A stretch of 38,044 nt of DNA, taken from positions 1-38,044 of the IMG/VR virus record IMGVR_UViG_3300037264_000803; one strand, given 5' to 3'. Below are positions 30,064 to 38,015 of the stretch, one piece after another. The stretch's first letter is position 1. Every line of letters starts with the position of its first letter. The notes under the pieces are model-generated. The model ran no database searches. It worked only from the letters and a program-made list of their open reading frames with translations, and was not told where the DNA came from. A program made the translations under genes and the position numbers. The DNA is from a virus.

Positions 30064-32646
30064 CTACCTCTCAAGGGGGATATAGCCAGCCGAAGCGATA
30101 GCAAGGATTGCAAACGGCAACGGATCAATCTGCCGGATAAATACAGACCCCTGCGACTCCCAAGACCCATCAAAGACAATATCGACCTTGCCAGTCACAA
30201 GATTAATGGGAGATCTATACTCTTCATTCTCTCTCACGGTAAGTTCAGACAGGCCGGTGACGACTGTTGGCGCATCGCTGGCTGGCTCTTGAGCCCCAGC
30301 CCAGATCCCACGCGAAGACTCAACGGTTAGAGTCACTTTATTGTTGATGAGCTTATTGTCGGCAAGCGTTTCGCCTCTCCCAGACTCTGGATCTAGCGTC
30401 TTAAGGTCTGATATATAAGGCAGACCCACTTGGATGACGGCGTAATCATCATCTAGTGTGATCTGCCCATTGGTAACTGTAACCACGCCGATATTTGCAT
30501 CGTTTGGATTGGCGACTACTGTCCCATCAGCTAGCGCGGAAACAGCTTTCCCCTCTAAGTACCACAGACCGCCTATGACGTTATCCCCTCTAGCCCATAG
30601 AGTAATTGGAGTGTTACGGAGTGCTACTGCAATGGTCGCGTCTGGCCTACCCAAGAGAACTGTTGGAGATGTGTAATTCTCAATGGCGATCCACACCTCG
30701 TCTCCAGCTGCATTACGGAATCGATAAGCATCCCCTACGTCAGTTGTCTTAAAGATTCCAGCTGAGGCGGTTAGTGTGCATTGAGATGTCTGGTCGAACG
30801 TTGTGCCTGTAATGGTAATCGTGGTGGCGGTCAAGTTTCGTCCATCATAAGTTGACGCGGCATCCATGAATATCGCGTCATCTATATTGCTGACATATCG
30901 CGTATGCAAACGCTCAATGTGACGGACAGATGCGCTATTAATCGTTCGCTTAACGCAGATGTAAAGGATATCCTCAGGCCCCTCTGGAATAACGCATACG
31001 TTTTCGACAAGCCCGCCTAGATCGTGCTTATGCCACGCAAGGATTCTATGCTCCTTGATGTAGGTCCCGCCAATCAACATTCCATCATTCCTGACAATCC
31101 ATATAATGGAATGGGGATTCTGCTGATACGTTGCGTCAACAATCGAGAACCCATCGAATAGGTGGGCTGCAAAGACCGTCAGATCGTTCCCGCGATATCC
31201 GTCATCCTCAAACTGAAACGAGATATCCCTGACGATCACGCCACGGTCCTGAATGTAGAGCGTCCCCCCGCCGATATCCTGAGGCATGACAGTGGATGAG
31301 CCGTACTTGGTTTCTTGCTTGAGGTTGATCTGGGTTGGCGTGACCGTGCCGCTTGAATCCCCACCGACGACCCACTCGCCAGAGTTTGTAAAGATTACAA
31401 ACTTGCCAAGGTCGCGCATGTGCCGGATGGCGTTAAGCTGTCTCGATGAAGGGGTGAACGTGATCGCATCGTCATCCTGAAGCGGAGTGCTGATGCAGAA
31501 GTTCTTAGGGAGTCCGACCTTTGAGCCGTAAACAGTCTCAGGGTTGTTGAGGGTATTGGCAAAGAACCGCCTCTGCTGAAAGTAAGAGACAGCCGCCGGT
31601 CTATTGCCAGCGCCAGAGAACGGGTTCCTAGCAAGTGGAGGCGTATCTTGAACATCTGGCGTATAGCCGATATCAACGAAAGTGATAGCGCCACTGTGGA
31701 TCACGCTACCAACAAAGCCGGGAATGCCGTTGAGTTCGCGGTATACGTTGTAATAACCAGCACCAGAAACACCCGTCAGTGTTACAGTAACGGGACTGCC
31801 GAGTGCTGGAGCGGTTAGCGCACCTTGCGAAAGGAACCCAGCAAGCCCCTCCTCGTCTGTTGTAGAAGATACTGCTGTTGCATGATAGACAAGCGTTGCG
31901 GCTCCTGCCGTACCAGTAATGCTGAAGACGACACCCGCTCCGATAGTCGGCCCTATAGTAACTGTAGAGAAGGTCCAATTACTATCCGATACCCATAAAA
32001 GCTCACGAATATCGTAGTCGTTATGAACTAAGGTAAGAATCTTTCCGGCTTGGGCATACTGGATACGAGCGATTGCCGCAACTGCGAATGGCGATACCGT
32101 CTTATAAAGACGGTAAATATTTCCAGACGCAGACCACGCAGAGAATGATGTAGCGTTAATATCAACGCCGTCAAGATCACTGATCGCTATCTGATTAGGA
32201 GATACCACCGTTTTAACTTTATAGTTCCGCCCGTTTAGCTCTAACATTCCGCCCGTGTTGATGATGTAGATTTCATCACCAACGGACAGGCCGTGCGCTG
32301 TCGCGTCAACCAAGCATGGATTAGTTTGCTGTACGTTAGTGATCGCAATAGTGGAGTCGATGACATACGCGCCGTTCTTGATAACCCTCATTGTCAGGTC
32401 ACCAAACTCAAGAACATACGCAATGTCTGAAGTAAGGATGAAAGGGATCAGCCTAGTCGTATTGGCTGAGTTCTGATTCCTGCCAACGTACTTCGTGCCG
32501 GGACGGTTGTAAGCTCCACCGTGCCTAGCGATAAAAGCGTTCTTGCAAGTCTTAAGGCCGGTCTGATACTTCGCCTGATCAGTACGGCCATAGACGCTTG
32601 GCGCTACTTCTCCACCTACGAAGGAGAGTTGATTTGTAGTTGTCAC
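30064..32646 (-). CDS. Tail tubular/stabilisation protein (gp12-like), 860 aa
   Basis: The N-terminus 'NQLSFVGGEVAPSVYGRTDQAKYQTGLKTCKNAFIARHGGAYNRPGTKYVG' is the conserved opening of podovirus tail tubular protein B and tail stabilisation proteins ('F.gGE..P...gR.D...Y..g...c.N......Gg..rRPGT'). The rest is beta-rich, with FSPSSRQLNAIRHMRDLGKFVIF and a repeated beta module, as in nozzle proteins. It forms the tail nozzle below the gp11-like adaptor. ATGA overlap with the upstream gp11-like gene. Confidence 0.88.
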   Translation of the reverse strand: MTTTNQLSFVGGEVAPSVYGRTDQAKYQTGLKTCKNAFIARHGGAYNRPGTKYVGRNQNSANTTRLIPFILTSDIAYVLEFGDLTMRVIKNGAYVIDSTIAITNVQQTNPCLVDATAHGLSVGDEIYIINTGGMLELNGRNYKVKTVVSPNQIAISDLDGVDINATSFSAWSASGNIYRLYKTVSPFAVAAIARIQYAQAGKILTLVHNDYDIRELLWVSDSNWTFSTVTIGPTIGAGVVFSITGTAGAATLVYHATAVSSTTDEEGLAGFLSQGALTAPALGSPVTVTLTGVSGAGYYNVYRELNGIPGFVGSVIHSGAITFVDIGYTPDVQDTPPLARNPFSGAGNRPAAVSYFQQRRFFANTLNNPETVYGSKVGLPKNFCISTPLQDDDAITFTPSSRQLNAIRHMRDLGKFVIFTNSGEWVVGGDSSGTVTPTQINLKQETKYGSSTVMPQDIGGGTLYIQDRGVIVRDISFQFEDDGYRGNDLTVFAAHLFDGFSIVDATYQQNPHSIIWIVRNDGMLIGGTYIKEHRILAWHKHDLGGLVENVCVIPEGPEDILYICVKRTINSASVRHIERLHTRYVSNIDDAIFMDAASTYDGRNLTATTITITGTTFDQTSQCTLTASAGIFKTTDVGDAYRFRNAAGDEVWIAIENYTSPTVLLGRPDATIAVALRNTPITLWARGDNVIGGLWYLEGKAVSALADGTVVANPNDANIGVVTVTNGQITLDDDYAVIQVGLPYISDLKTLDPESGRGETLADNKLINNKVTLTVESSRGIWAGAQEPASDAPTVVTGLSELTVRENEEYRSPINLVTGKVDIVFDGSWESQGSVFIRQIDPLPFAILAIASAGYIPLER

Positions 32647-33245
32647 TCTCTTCCCCTGATGAATTCCGACTCAGGAGGTTCTTCAATCTGTATATCATTC
32701 CGCGAGTTAGCCACCGCTTCCTGAAGTTGCATCTGGTATGCCTGATAGTTACGCTCACTAAGCTTAAAAGGATCTCCACCAGTAAGGCTAGGAGCGATGA
32801 GAGAGGCGATTCTCCTAGCTAATGCGATAGCGAAATCAGGCGGAAACTTATCAACATCCTGCTCATCGAAAATGTATTCGAGGATGGCGTCTTCCTGATC
32901 TGTGTATATGTAGCTTCCAGAAGCCGCCTTAACGACCTTATATGGGACACGGCTTTGCCTTGAATCGTTTCTTAAGCCGCTCAGAATCCTGATAAGTTTA
33001 AGGCTCCCAGATGGCACTTGATATGAAAAATCCCACTCTTCAGTGGGTTCTTCCTCGACAAGCCCGAGAGTGGCCTCAACCGTAGCCCAAGGCCAACTGT
33101 GTGCGCGAAGAAGCTCCTGCCTAGCCATGTCGTAGAATCTACGGCAGACATTAGCCTCAGTACTCTCGTCGGTATCTAGATTAGCGATCTCTTTTGAGGC
33201 AACGAACCTCAATGCCATGTTAGCGATACTTGTCGAAGAACTCAT
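32643..33245 (-). CDS. Tail tubular protein A (gp11-like adaptor), 200 aa
   Basis: The helical N-terminal half with 'IANMALRFVASKEIANLDTDESTEANVCRRFYDMARQELLRAHSWPWA' is the signature of T7 gp11-like and related head-tail adaptor proteins ('N.al...g...I.s..d.s..a......y..arr..Lr.hpW..a'). PPDFAIALARRIASLIAPSLTGG continues the fold. It joins the portal to the nozzle. It is transcribed just before, and overlaps, the gp12-like gene. Confidence 0.88.
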   Translation of the reverse strand: MSSSTSIANMALRFVASKEIANLDTDESTEANVCRRFYDMARQELLRAHSWPWATVEATLGLVEEEPTEEWDFSYQVPSGSLKLIRILSGLRNDSRQSRVPYKVVKAASGSYIYTDQEDAILEYIFDEQDVDKFPPDFAIALARRIASLIAPSLTGGDPFKLSERNYQAYQMQLQEAVANSRNDIQIEEPPESEFIRGRE

Positions 33246-33247
33246 GT

Positions 33248-33649
33248 CTACCCCGCTTTACTCTCAGGCTTATTCCCCAAGATCTTATCAACCATCTTCT
33301 TTGCTTTAGCGGCGTTGTGACTTTCTTCAAGCTGTGCTTTAAGTTTCTCCCAGACCTTCGCACCATCTGGCGTTGACTTAAACTGCTCAACAGCATTAAC
33401 AGTACTGGTAGCAGCATCAGTCCATTGCTTTGCGCGAAGCTTCTGGTAGATGGTTCCAGCGGCACCAATTACAGTGCCAACTACACCAAGGCCGGGGATG
33501 AGCCCAGCCAACCCACCAATACCACCACCGGGAGTAGCGGTGGTTGTCCCGTCTGCATTAGTCTTAACGCCAAAGATGGCGTCAAAGACAACGCATCCAG
33601 TAAGGAAGAGAAACGGCAAGATGATAATCATCAAATATCTGAGTCTCAC
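33248..33649 (-). CDS. Phage lipoprotein, possible lysis-associated, 133 aa
   Basis: A signal peptide with the lipobox LTGC (Cys19; MRLRYLMIIILPFLFLTGC) marks a lipoprotein. A Gly-rich hydrophobic segment (~43-65, IGGLAGLIPGLGVVGTVIGA) and a charged helical tail follow. Phage lipoproteins with this layout often lie beside holin-like genes. It could be an outer-membrane lysis partner (spanin-like) or part of the ejection apparatus. Its ATG overlaps the stop of the small membrane-protein gene upstream (ATGA). Confidence 0.65.
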   Translation of the reverse strand: MRLRYLMIIILPFLFLTGCVVFDAIFGVKTNADGTTTATPGGGIGGLAGLIPGLGVVGTVIGAAGTIYQKLRAKQWTDAATSTVNAVEQFKSTPDGAKVWEKLKAQLEESHNAAKAKKMVDKILGNKPESKAG

Positions 33650-33933
33650 TTATGATCTCCTTTGAAGTTGAAGAGTGCAATCGCAGCAGCAAATAAGGAA
33701 GACAGAAATGCAAGTATTACGCCAATCCACACGGCTGCTGCATTCCCACGACGCTCCTTTTGAATCTCATCGTGACCGTCAATCCGCTTGTGGGCTGACA
33801 CGACACGCTGCTCAAGAGTCGCATCCCTGATGCCACTCTGAGTAATATGATCGTTTAAGAGTGATAATGTCTTGGTAAGAGCATCGTCAATCTTATCGAA
33901 TCGTTTCTCTGCCTCTGAATTCAAAATCATCAC
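33646..33933 (-). CDS. Small C-terminal membrane protein, holin/XhlA-like, 95 aa
   Basis: The N-terminal ~60 residues are a charged coiled coil (EAEKRFDKIDDALTKTLSLL and RVVSAHKRIDGHDEIQKERR). Residues ~66-90 (AVWIGVILAFLSSLFAAAIALF) form one membrane segment ending NFKGDHK. This arrangement resembles XhlA-type and other phage lysis accessory proteins. Coupled with the lipoprotein gene downstream, it may form the lysis cassette, although no endolysin is visible. Two adjacent ATGs are possible starts, after GAGAGGG. Confidence 0.62.
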   Translation of the reverse strand: MMILNSEAEKRFDKIDDALTKTLSLLNDHITQSGIRDATLEQRVVSAHKRIDGHDEIQKERRGNAAAVWIGVILAFLSSLFAAAIALFNFKGDHK

Positions 33934-33969
33934 CCTCTCTTATCCAGAGAAACTGATTCCACTGAAGAA

Positions 33970-33997
33970 GGACTGGGGGGATTTCTCCCCCCAGTCC
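33970..33997 (-). terminator. Strong terminator hairpin after capsid genes
   Basis: A perfect 12-bp stem (33970-33981 with 33986-33997). Read on the minus strand its loop is GAAA, a stable tetraloop, and the following bases are TTCTTC. It lies 17 bases beyond the cement-protein stop and so would cut transcription after the scaffold-capsid-cement genes, raising their transcript level relative to the tail genes. Confidence 0.8.
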
Positions 33998-34013
33998 GAC
34001 TGTGGTCTCAGTG

Positions 34014-34445
34014 TTACGAGATCGTGATGTTATCAGGATACGCAACCCACAGAGAAGGATCGAGCGTGACCAGCGTGGTAAAGCTACCCGTTGTCAAGTT
34101 TCCGTTGGCGACAGTATACGTCACGCGAAGAAACCTCTCAGCCGTTGCGAAGTTCATCACAGGAGCGACGATCCTCGTTCCAACAGCCGAAACAGCCGCG
34201 AACGTTCCCAACGTCTGAACCGTGGTGGGCGAACCAAACGCGGCGGTAGTGTCACTCTCCAAGATCACCGTGATCGTGGAGTCACTCCCGGCGTCCGTCA
34301 TCGCCACCGTAACCACACTGACCAGATAGATTGGCTGACCAGCAGAGAGCTGATGAGCCGCCCTGAGATCAATCAGGTTCGTTGACGCTGCCGATGCAGT
34401 CACCGCCTGACTGTCCGAAAACCTAGTGAAATTGTCGATGTACAT
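34014..34445 (-). CDS. Bbp16-like capsid cement protein, 143 aa
   Basis: 'MYIDNFTRFSDSQAVTASAASTNLIDL' and the beta pattern continuing to 'ERFLRVTYTVANGNLTTGSFTTLVTLD' match the cement protein of Bordetella phage BPP-1 (Bbp16 family), which binds the outer capsid surface and stabilises the head. The length is typical. It follows the major capsid gene, and both genes carry the same 15-base leader before their starts. The out-of-frame ATG 7 bases upstream is closer to the ribosome site but is rejected, because the MYID start fits the family. Confidence 0.85.
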   Translation of the reverse strand: MYIDNFTRFSDSQAVTASAASTNLIDLRAAHQLSAGQPIYLVSVVTVAMTDAGSDSTITVILESDTTAAFGSPTTVQTLGTFAAVSAVGTRIVAPVMNFATAERFLRVTYTVANGNLTTGSFTTLVTLDPSLWVAYPDNITIS

Positions 34446-34453
34446 GAGTCATG

Positions 34454-34468
34454 TCTCCTAGTTAATAA
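34454..34468 (-). repeat. Leader repeat with ribosome site (cement gene)
   Basis: Read on the minus strand, TTATTAACTAGGAGA. The identical 15 bases occur at 35483-35497 before the major capsid gene. It holds the AGGAG ribosome site. Confidence 0.75.
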
Positions 34469-34473
34469 CCGGA

Positions 34474-35475
34474 TTACGCGACGAGAGCCTCATTCTCAGC
34501 CAGCTGATCAACCAACTTGACCGGGATACCACGGAAGCTGACCTGACGCCGACCACCAAGGTCAGCATACGTCAACTGCCCGCCCGTGGAAACATCGTCC
34601 CGGCCCTGAATGTCGAGCATCTGGAACAGTGTCCGGTTCATATAGAACACCGGACGGCACCCCTGCAGGTTGGGAATACGGTGAGTCGCCTTGATCATGA
34701 GATCAAAGAGGTCAGCCGCACTCGACTTCGCCACAAGGTTGCTGATGTCGATATTCGGAACACGGACGACATAGCGCCAGTCCTTCACCGCAAGGCCACA
34801 CCGCCAAGTGAAGCACTCACGGTAGGCAAGATAGACCGAGCCAGCAATGCCAGTCGTATCAACGACAGTCTCAATGCCACGGTCGTTCCGCTCGATACCA
34901 GCGCGAGTCCCCTTCGGATAGATGCCAAAAACGGTATCAGGCCCCCACCCGACAAGATAGAGCGATGCGTTGTCAATCCCGACGCCTCCACCAAGAATGA
35001 TGTTCTGACCGTTATTAGCGGTGGTGGAATTGTACCGCTTGGCGAAACCATCATACTCACCAACCGTGGTGGTGGAATCACCGTTGAACAGCACATCGGT
35101 GTAACTCTGACCGAGAGACTCAAGGTGTCCCTTCGCTTCCTGCATCCTGATAGCGGCGGCATTACCACCGATCTCAGCGACCAGCTTATCGATCACGCTC
35201 CATGACTCAAAAATAGAGCAGGATTCCGTGACCTGCGTGGCCGCACTGGAAGTCGGCGGAACACCGGCATTCAGGGTGCGAAGCGCGATGGTGGGGAGAG
35301 CGGTCCTGATGGACATCACATGGCCCATCAGCGAGTTGGCCTCCATGTAAGGCACATCGGGAATGACTTCATTCGCCTGATGCAGCAACTCACCAAGAAT
35401 AGCCGCAGCCCCAGTAGGGTCTGTCCTCTTAGCGATATCAATAACGCTAAGATTATTAGCTCCCAAGGTTGCCAT
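34474..35475 (-). CDS. Major capsid protein (BPP-1 Bbp17-like), 333 aa
   Basis: The sequence 'MATLGANNLSVIDIAKRTDPTGAAAILGELLHQANEVIPDVPYMEAN' and the later WRYVVRVPNIDISNL, MNRTLFQMLDIQ and FRGIPVKLVDQL segments match the HK97-fold major capsid protein family of BPP-1-like podoviruses. It forms the icosahedral shell. The length (333) fits that family. Its neighbours are the scaffold upstream and the cement protein downstream, the expected order. AGGAG lies 8 bases before the ATG. Confidence 0.9.
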   Translation of the reverse strand: MATLGANNLSVIDIAKRTDPTGAAAILGELLHQANEVIPDVPYMEANSLMGHVMSIRTALPTIALRTLNAGVPPTSSAATQVTESCSIFESWSVIDKLVAEIGGNAAAIRMQEAKGHLESLGQSYTDVLFNGDSTTTVGEYDGFAKRYNSTTANNGQNIILGGGVGIDNASLYLVGWGPDTVFGIYPKGTRAGIERNDRGIETVVDTTGIAGSVYLAYRECFTWRCGLAVKDWRYVVRVPNIDISNLVAKSSAADLFDLMIKATHRIPNLQGCRPVFYMNRTLFQMLDIQGRDDVSTGGQLTYADLGGRRQVSFRGIPVKLVDQLAENEALVA

Positions 35476-35482
35476 TTCTAAA

Positions 35483-35497
35483 TCTCCTAGTTAATAA
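35483..35497 (-). repeat. Leader repeat with ribosome site (capsid gene)
   Basis: Identical 15-base leader to that at 34454-34468, with AGGAG correctly spaced from the capsid-gene ATG at 35475. Confidence 0.75.
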
Positions 35498-35506
35498 AGT
35501 AATCCG

Positions 35507-36202
35507 TCACTGCGTGTTCTGACTGCCGTACAAAATGGTCAGAGGGTCTTTAGGGGTATCACTGGATGAAACTCCAGAGAGTACCATCTTATCGACCTCT
35601 ATGGCCTTCCCTACAGCAGCCCACGACTTGAGGAACTCGACGTTGTTTCCAAGACCGGACTCATTGGCGAACTTCTTCATGGCTTCCGTGGCGTACTTGG
35701 TGAATCCCCTTTTCGCCATCTCGACATTTTCCTTGAAGTGTTCCCCTCCGAACTCCTTGTCAGACTTGGCTTCTGCAAGCCATTCCGTGCGCTTGGACAA
35801 CATCTCTTCCCTCAACTCCATTGCATACTGATTAACCGACTGATGTTCCCTGTCCAGAATTGCTTGTGCATGCTCTTTAGACAATCCTCGCTCCTTGGCA
35901 AAGGAAGCGATCTCGTCAGCAGCACTAGCCTTCAGCAGGGAACCTTCAGGAACCTTGAGGGCGATCTTTTCTTCCGCCTTCTTAGCTTCTGCAGGCTTGT
36001 CATCAGCCTTCTTCTCAGCAGCATCGCCAGAAACAAGAACCGTATCCGCGATTGGCTTCTCTTCCTGCTTCGATTGCGCTACCGCAGCAGGTTGAGTTCC
36101 CTTCGCTGGAGCCGATTCAGTGGCTTTAGTTTCAACTACAGATGAAGTGATGGCAGTTTCCGCTGTGGGTGTAGCCTTAGCGGTTTCGACTGCATTAGCC
36201 AT
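35507..36202 (-). CDS. Scaffolding protein, 231 aa
   Basis: Position just before the major capsid gene and composition identify a scaffold. It has a disordered Ala/Thr/Glu/Lys-rich N-terminal ~85 residues. A helical core follows (SAADEIASFAKERGLSKEHA, 'LREEMLSKRTEWLAEAKSDKEFGG') with the 'W...v..D.e.GG..f.en...a.r...kf' pattern found in phage scaffolds, and a short C-terminus ending DPLTILYGSQ that probably contacts the capsid. AAGGAG is 7 bases before the ATG at 36202, which is preferred over ATGs at 36208 and 36244. The start overlaps the upstream stop by 8 bases. Confidence 0.82.
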   Translation of the reverse strand: MANAVETAKATPTAETAITSSVVETKATESAPAKGTQPAAVAQSKQEEKPIADTVLVSGDAAEKKADDKPAEAKKAEEKIALKVPEGSLLKASAADEIASFAKERGLSKEHAQAILDREHQSVNQYAMELREEMLSKRTEWLAEAKSDKEFGGEHFKENVEMAKRGFTKYATEAMKKFANESGLGNNVEFLKSWAAVGKAIEVDKMVLSGVSSSDTPKDPLTILYGSQNTQ

Positions 36203-36518
36203 TACCATACTCCTTCCGGTTCGTATCCATCTTAAACCGCCCATACATGAGCGGATCTATTTCATTCATCCTGACAAACAACTTCCTCCCCAACTCGCTC
36301 TCACCAGCTTTATAAAAGGTCTGGCTGCTTCCCGTCATGATGTTATCAAAGGGATTAGAGTTCTGATATATCCAAGATAGAAACACTTTTCCATACGCAT
36401 TTGCAACTAGAAACTTGATCGACTCCTCAAGCATATCATCAAATGATTTAATCTTCTTCTCAGCCTTGCTGACCTGACCCTCATCAGCGGCATTTCTTAC
36501 GCTAACATGTTCATTCAT
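36195..36518 (-). CDS. Bbp19-like phage protein, 107 aa
   Basis: 'FDDMLEESIKFLVANAYGKVFLSWIYQNSNPFDNIMTGSSQTFYKAGESELGRKLFVRMNEIDPLMY' matches the Bbp19-like domain found beside scaffold and capsid genes of BPP-1-like phages ('f.....t..GR.fL..il..............F.....t.f..G...vg..l...i...dp..y'). Its role in the virion is not established. AGGAGGT immediately before the ATG at 36518 sets the start. The ribosome site lies inside the end of the upstream gene. Confidence 0.8.
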   Translation of the reverse strand: MNEHVSVRNAADEGQVSKAEKKIKSFDDMLEESIKFLVANAYGKVFLSWIYQNSNPFDNIMTGSSQTFYKAGESELGRKLFVRMNEIDPLMYGRFKMDTNRKEYGNG

Positions 36519-36519
36519 G

Positions 36520-37092
36520 CTACCTCCTGCCTCGCCGCCTGTTGCGAATGATAAACTCATCTAGCGCTGGTGGCGCTGTGTAAGTAACGTCGAGATAAGC
36601 CTTGTTGCCGTCCGCGTGTTCGAAGGCGCTGAAAAGCACGGTCGATGGGAATTCTAGCTGCAATGGTCCAAATCGAGCCCTGTATCCCATTGTACCCGAA
36701 AGCGCCGCCTGTACAGCCGCAGCTGGGATGGTGAACGTCTTTAGGCCGATGCTGCCGAAAAACGTCCCGCTCGAATGGAGCGTCATCGCCGCGTTGAAGT
36801 CGCCAGTGTCGAGAGTACTCCCGAGGCAATTGTTGCAGTAGTAGAGGGATTCCTGATGAAAGCCGGGGATGTTTACCAAGTTGACGTAACACGCGAAGGT
36901 CGCTGCGGTCACGGTGGCCCCAGCAGGAATCTCCGCGAACAGCGGGATGAACCAAAACGCGCGCGCTTCGTCCGTGAAGGCGCTGTTGCCGTACATCGTG
37001 ATTGAGGCGGCTGTCTTGTTCAGCGACAGGAAGCCGTAGCTGTCCTGAACGTGCCCATCCTCCGCTGTCGTGTAGACTCTGGTGGTCGGCAT
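36520..37092 (-). CDS. Beta-sandwich structural protein, 190 aa
   Basis: No signal peptide. The pattern 'ARAFWFIPLFAEIPAGATVTAATFACYVN' followed by alternating strands and 'GNKAYLDVTYT' near the end resembles DNRLRE-type or carbohydrate-binding beta-sandwich modules. In this position it may be a head decoration or fibre. The C-terminus is very basic (RNRRRGRR). The DNA is GC-rich, unlike the scaffold and internal virion genes. It starts 3 bases after the nucleotidyltransferase stop. Function is inferred only. Confidence 0.6.
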   Translation of the reverse strand: MPTTRVYTTAEDGHVQDSYGFLSLNKTAASITMYGNSAFTDEARAFWFIPLFAEIPAGATVTAATFACYVNLVNIPGFHQESLYYCNNCLGSTLDTGDFNAAMTLHSSGTFFGSIGLKTFTIPAAAVQAALSGTMGYRARFGPLQLEFPSTVLFSAFEHADGNKAYLDVTYTAPPALDEFIIRNRRRGRR

Positions 37093-37095
37093 CGG

Positions 37096-37653
37096 TTAGT
37101 CCATGTGGTCGCATTCGAACTTTCTCGTCGGCTTCGGGATGAGCCTCCACTTCTGGGTGGCCTCATTCCACCGGCCCTTCACGCGCACGGTCTCGCCCGC
37201 CTTGCGTCCGTAGATTTTTCGTTCCTTCAACGAATAGCAATAGCCGTAGGTTCTGCAGTCTGGATTCATAAACATGATGTCAACCTTGATCTTGTGGGCG
37301 TGGCTGAACTGAGCGGCAAGGCTCTTGGCTTCGGCCCACAATCTGCGGCCATCGGCCATGAGGATCTTCTCCATGACCTTCTGATCCGTCCAGTCCTTCG
37401 CGGACACGTTCAGGTCAATATCGCTGCCGAGTTCAGCGCAGCCGAAGGCGTAGCTCCCGCAGATTTCGAAGTCGTGGACTAGATGCGCGAGACCGACCGC
37501 ATCGACAATGCTCTGCATGAGTTGCTCGATCTCATCGAGCAGCTTTTTTGGAAGCTCCTCGACGCGCTCGACACGCCACTTCTTATCTTTTAGGTCGCAG
37601 TAAGGTGTGATGTCCTTCGGCGGCTCTTTCAGCTTGTCCGGTGGATTTGGCAT
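37096..37653 (-). CDS. Polymerase-beta-type nucleotidyltransferase, 185 aa
   Basis: CGSYAFGCAELGSDIDLNV (residues ~65-83) is the GS...SDIDL catalytic motif of the NTP_transf_2 superfamily, with the third acid in KVDIMFM. The family transfers nucleotides to proteins, RNA or small molecules using two metal ions. The C-terminal third contains YCYSLKERKIYGRKAG and looks like an added domain. The gene is embedded among virion genes, coupled to the upstream structural gene by a TAATG overlap. Substrate unknown. Confidence 0.8.
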   Translation of the reverse strand: MPNPPDKLKEPPKDITPYCDLKDKKWRVERVEELPKKLLDEIEQLMQSIVDAVGLAHLVHDFEICGSYAFGCAELGSDIDLNVSAKDWTDQKVMEKILMADGRRLWAEAKSLAAQFSHAHKIKVDIMFMNPDCRTYGYCYSLKERKIYGRKAGETVRVKGRWNEATQKWRLIPKPTRKFECDHMD

Positions 37654-38015
37654 TACTTGAACGGCCTCCTGAGGAGGATCGTGACGGCGAGGTTTGTTGT
37701 GCCATCGCCAGCGGTCACCCGGGGACGCATATAGCGCGTGATCTCAAGAACCTGCTCGATCTTTGCCACGGTGAAGTCGAGTACGTTACCCTGCGGATCG
37801 TTCAGCGGGTAGTAGGTCGTACCGTCATTCGTGCCTTCCCAGCGCAGTGTCCCTCCAGCCCCGAAGGTACCATCGACTTGGACAGTGCGATCAGCAGAGC
37901 CCGGCATCTCAACACGGTCACCCGTGTCGGTGTTGAGCAGACCCGTCCACCTGATGATGTGGCAGTCATCCATGAAGGTCTTAAGTTCAGTGATCGTGCC
38001 GATTCTCTCCGCCAT
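37653..38015 (-). CDS. Conserved phage structural-region protein, 120 aa
   Basis: A small beta-rich protein with 'GTLRWEGTNDGTTYYPLNDPQGNVLDFT...YMRPRVTAGDGTTNLAVTILLRR', a pattern I recall in proteins from head or decoration regions of many podovirus and siphovirus genomes ('v.iegSND...w..l.d..g...........ye....iRp.v.gGd.t.l.v.l..r'). No enzyme motif. AAGGGGAT before the ATG at 38015 gives the start. The next leftward-reading gene, perhaps the portal, should lie beyond the window edge. Confidence 0.7.
   Translation of the reverse strand: MAERIGTITELKTFMDDCHIIRWTGLLNTDTGDRVEMPGSADRTVQVDGTFGAGGTLRWEGTNDGTTYYPLNDPQGNVLDFTVAKIEQVLEITRYMRPRVTAGDGTTNLAVTILLRRPFK

Noticed and set aside
36557-37150. 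197-residue minus-strand frame
   Set aside because: Shadow of the beta-sandwich gene in a GC-rich region; no ribosome site and low-complexity composition.
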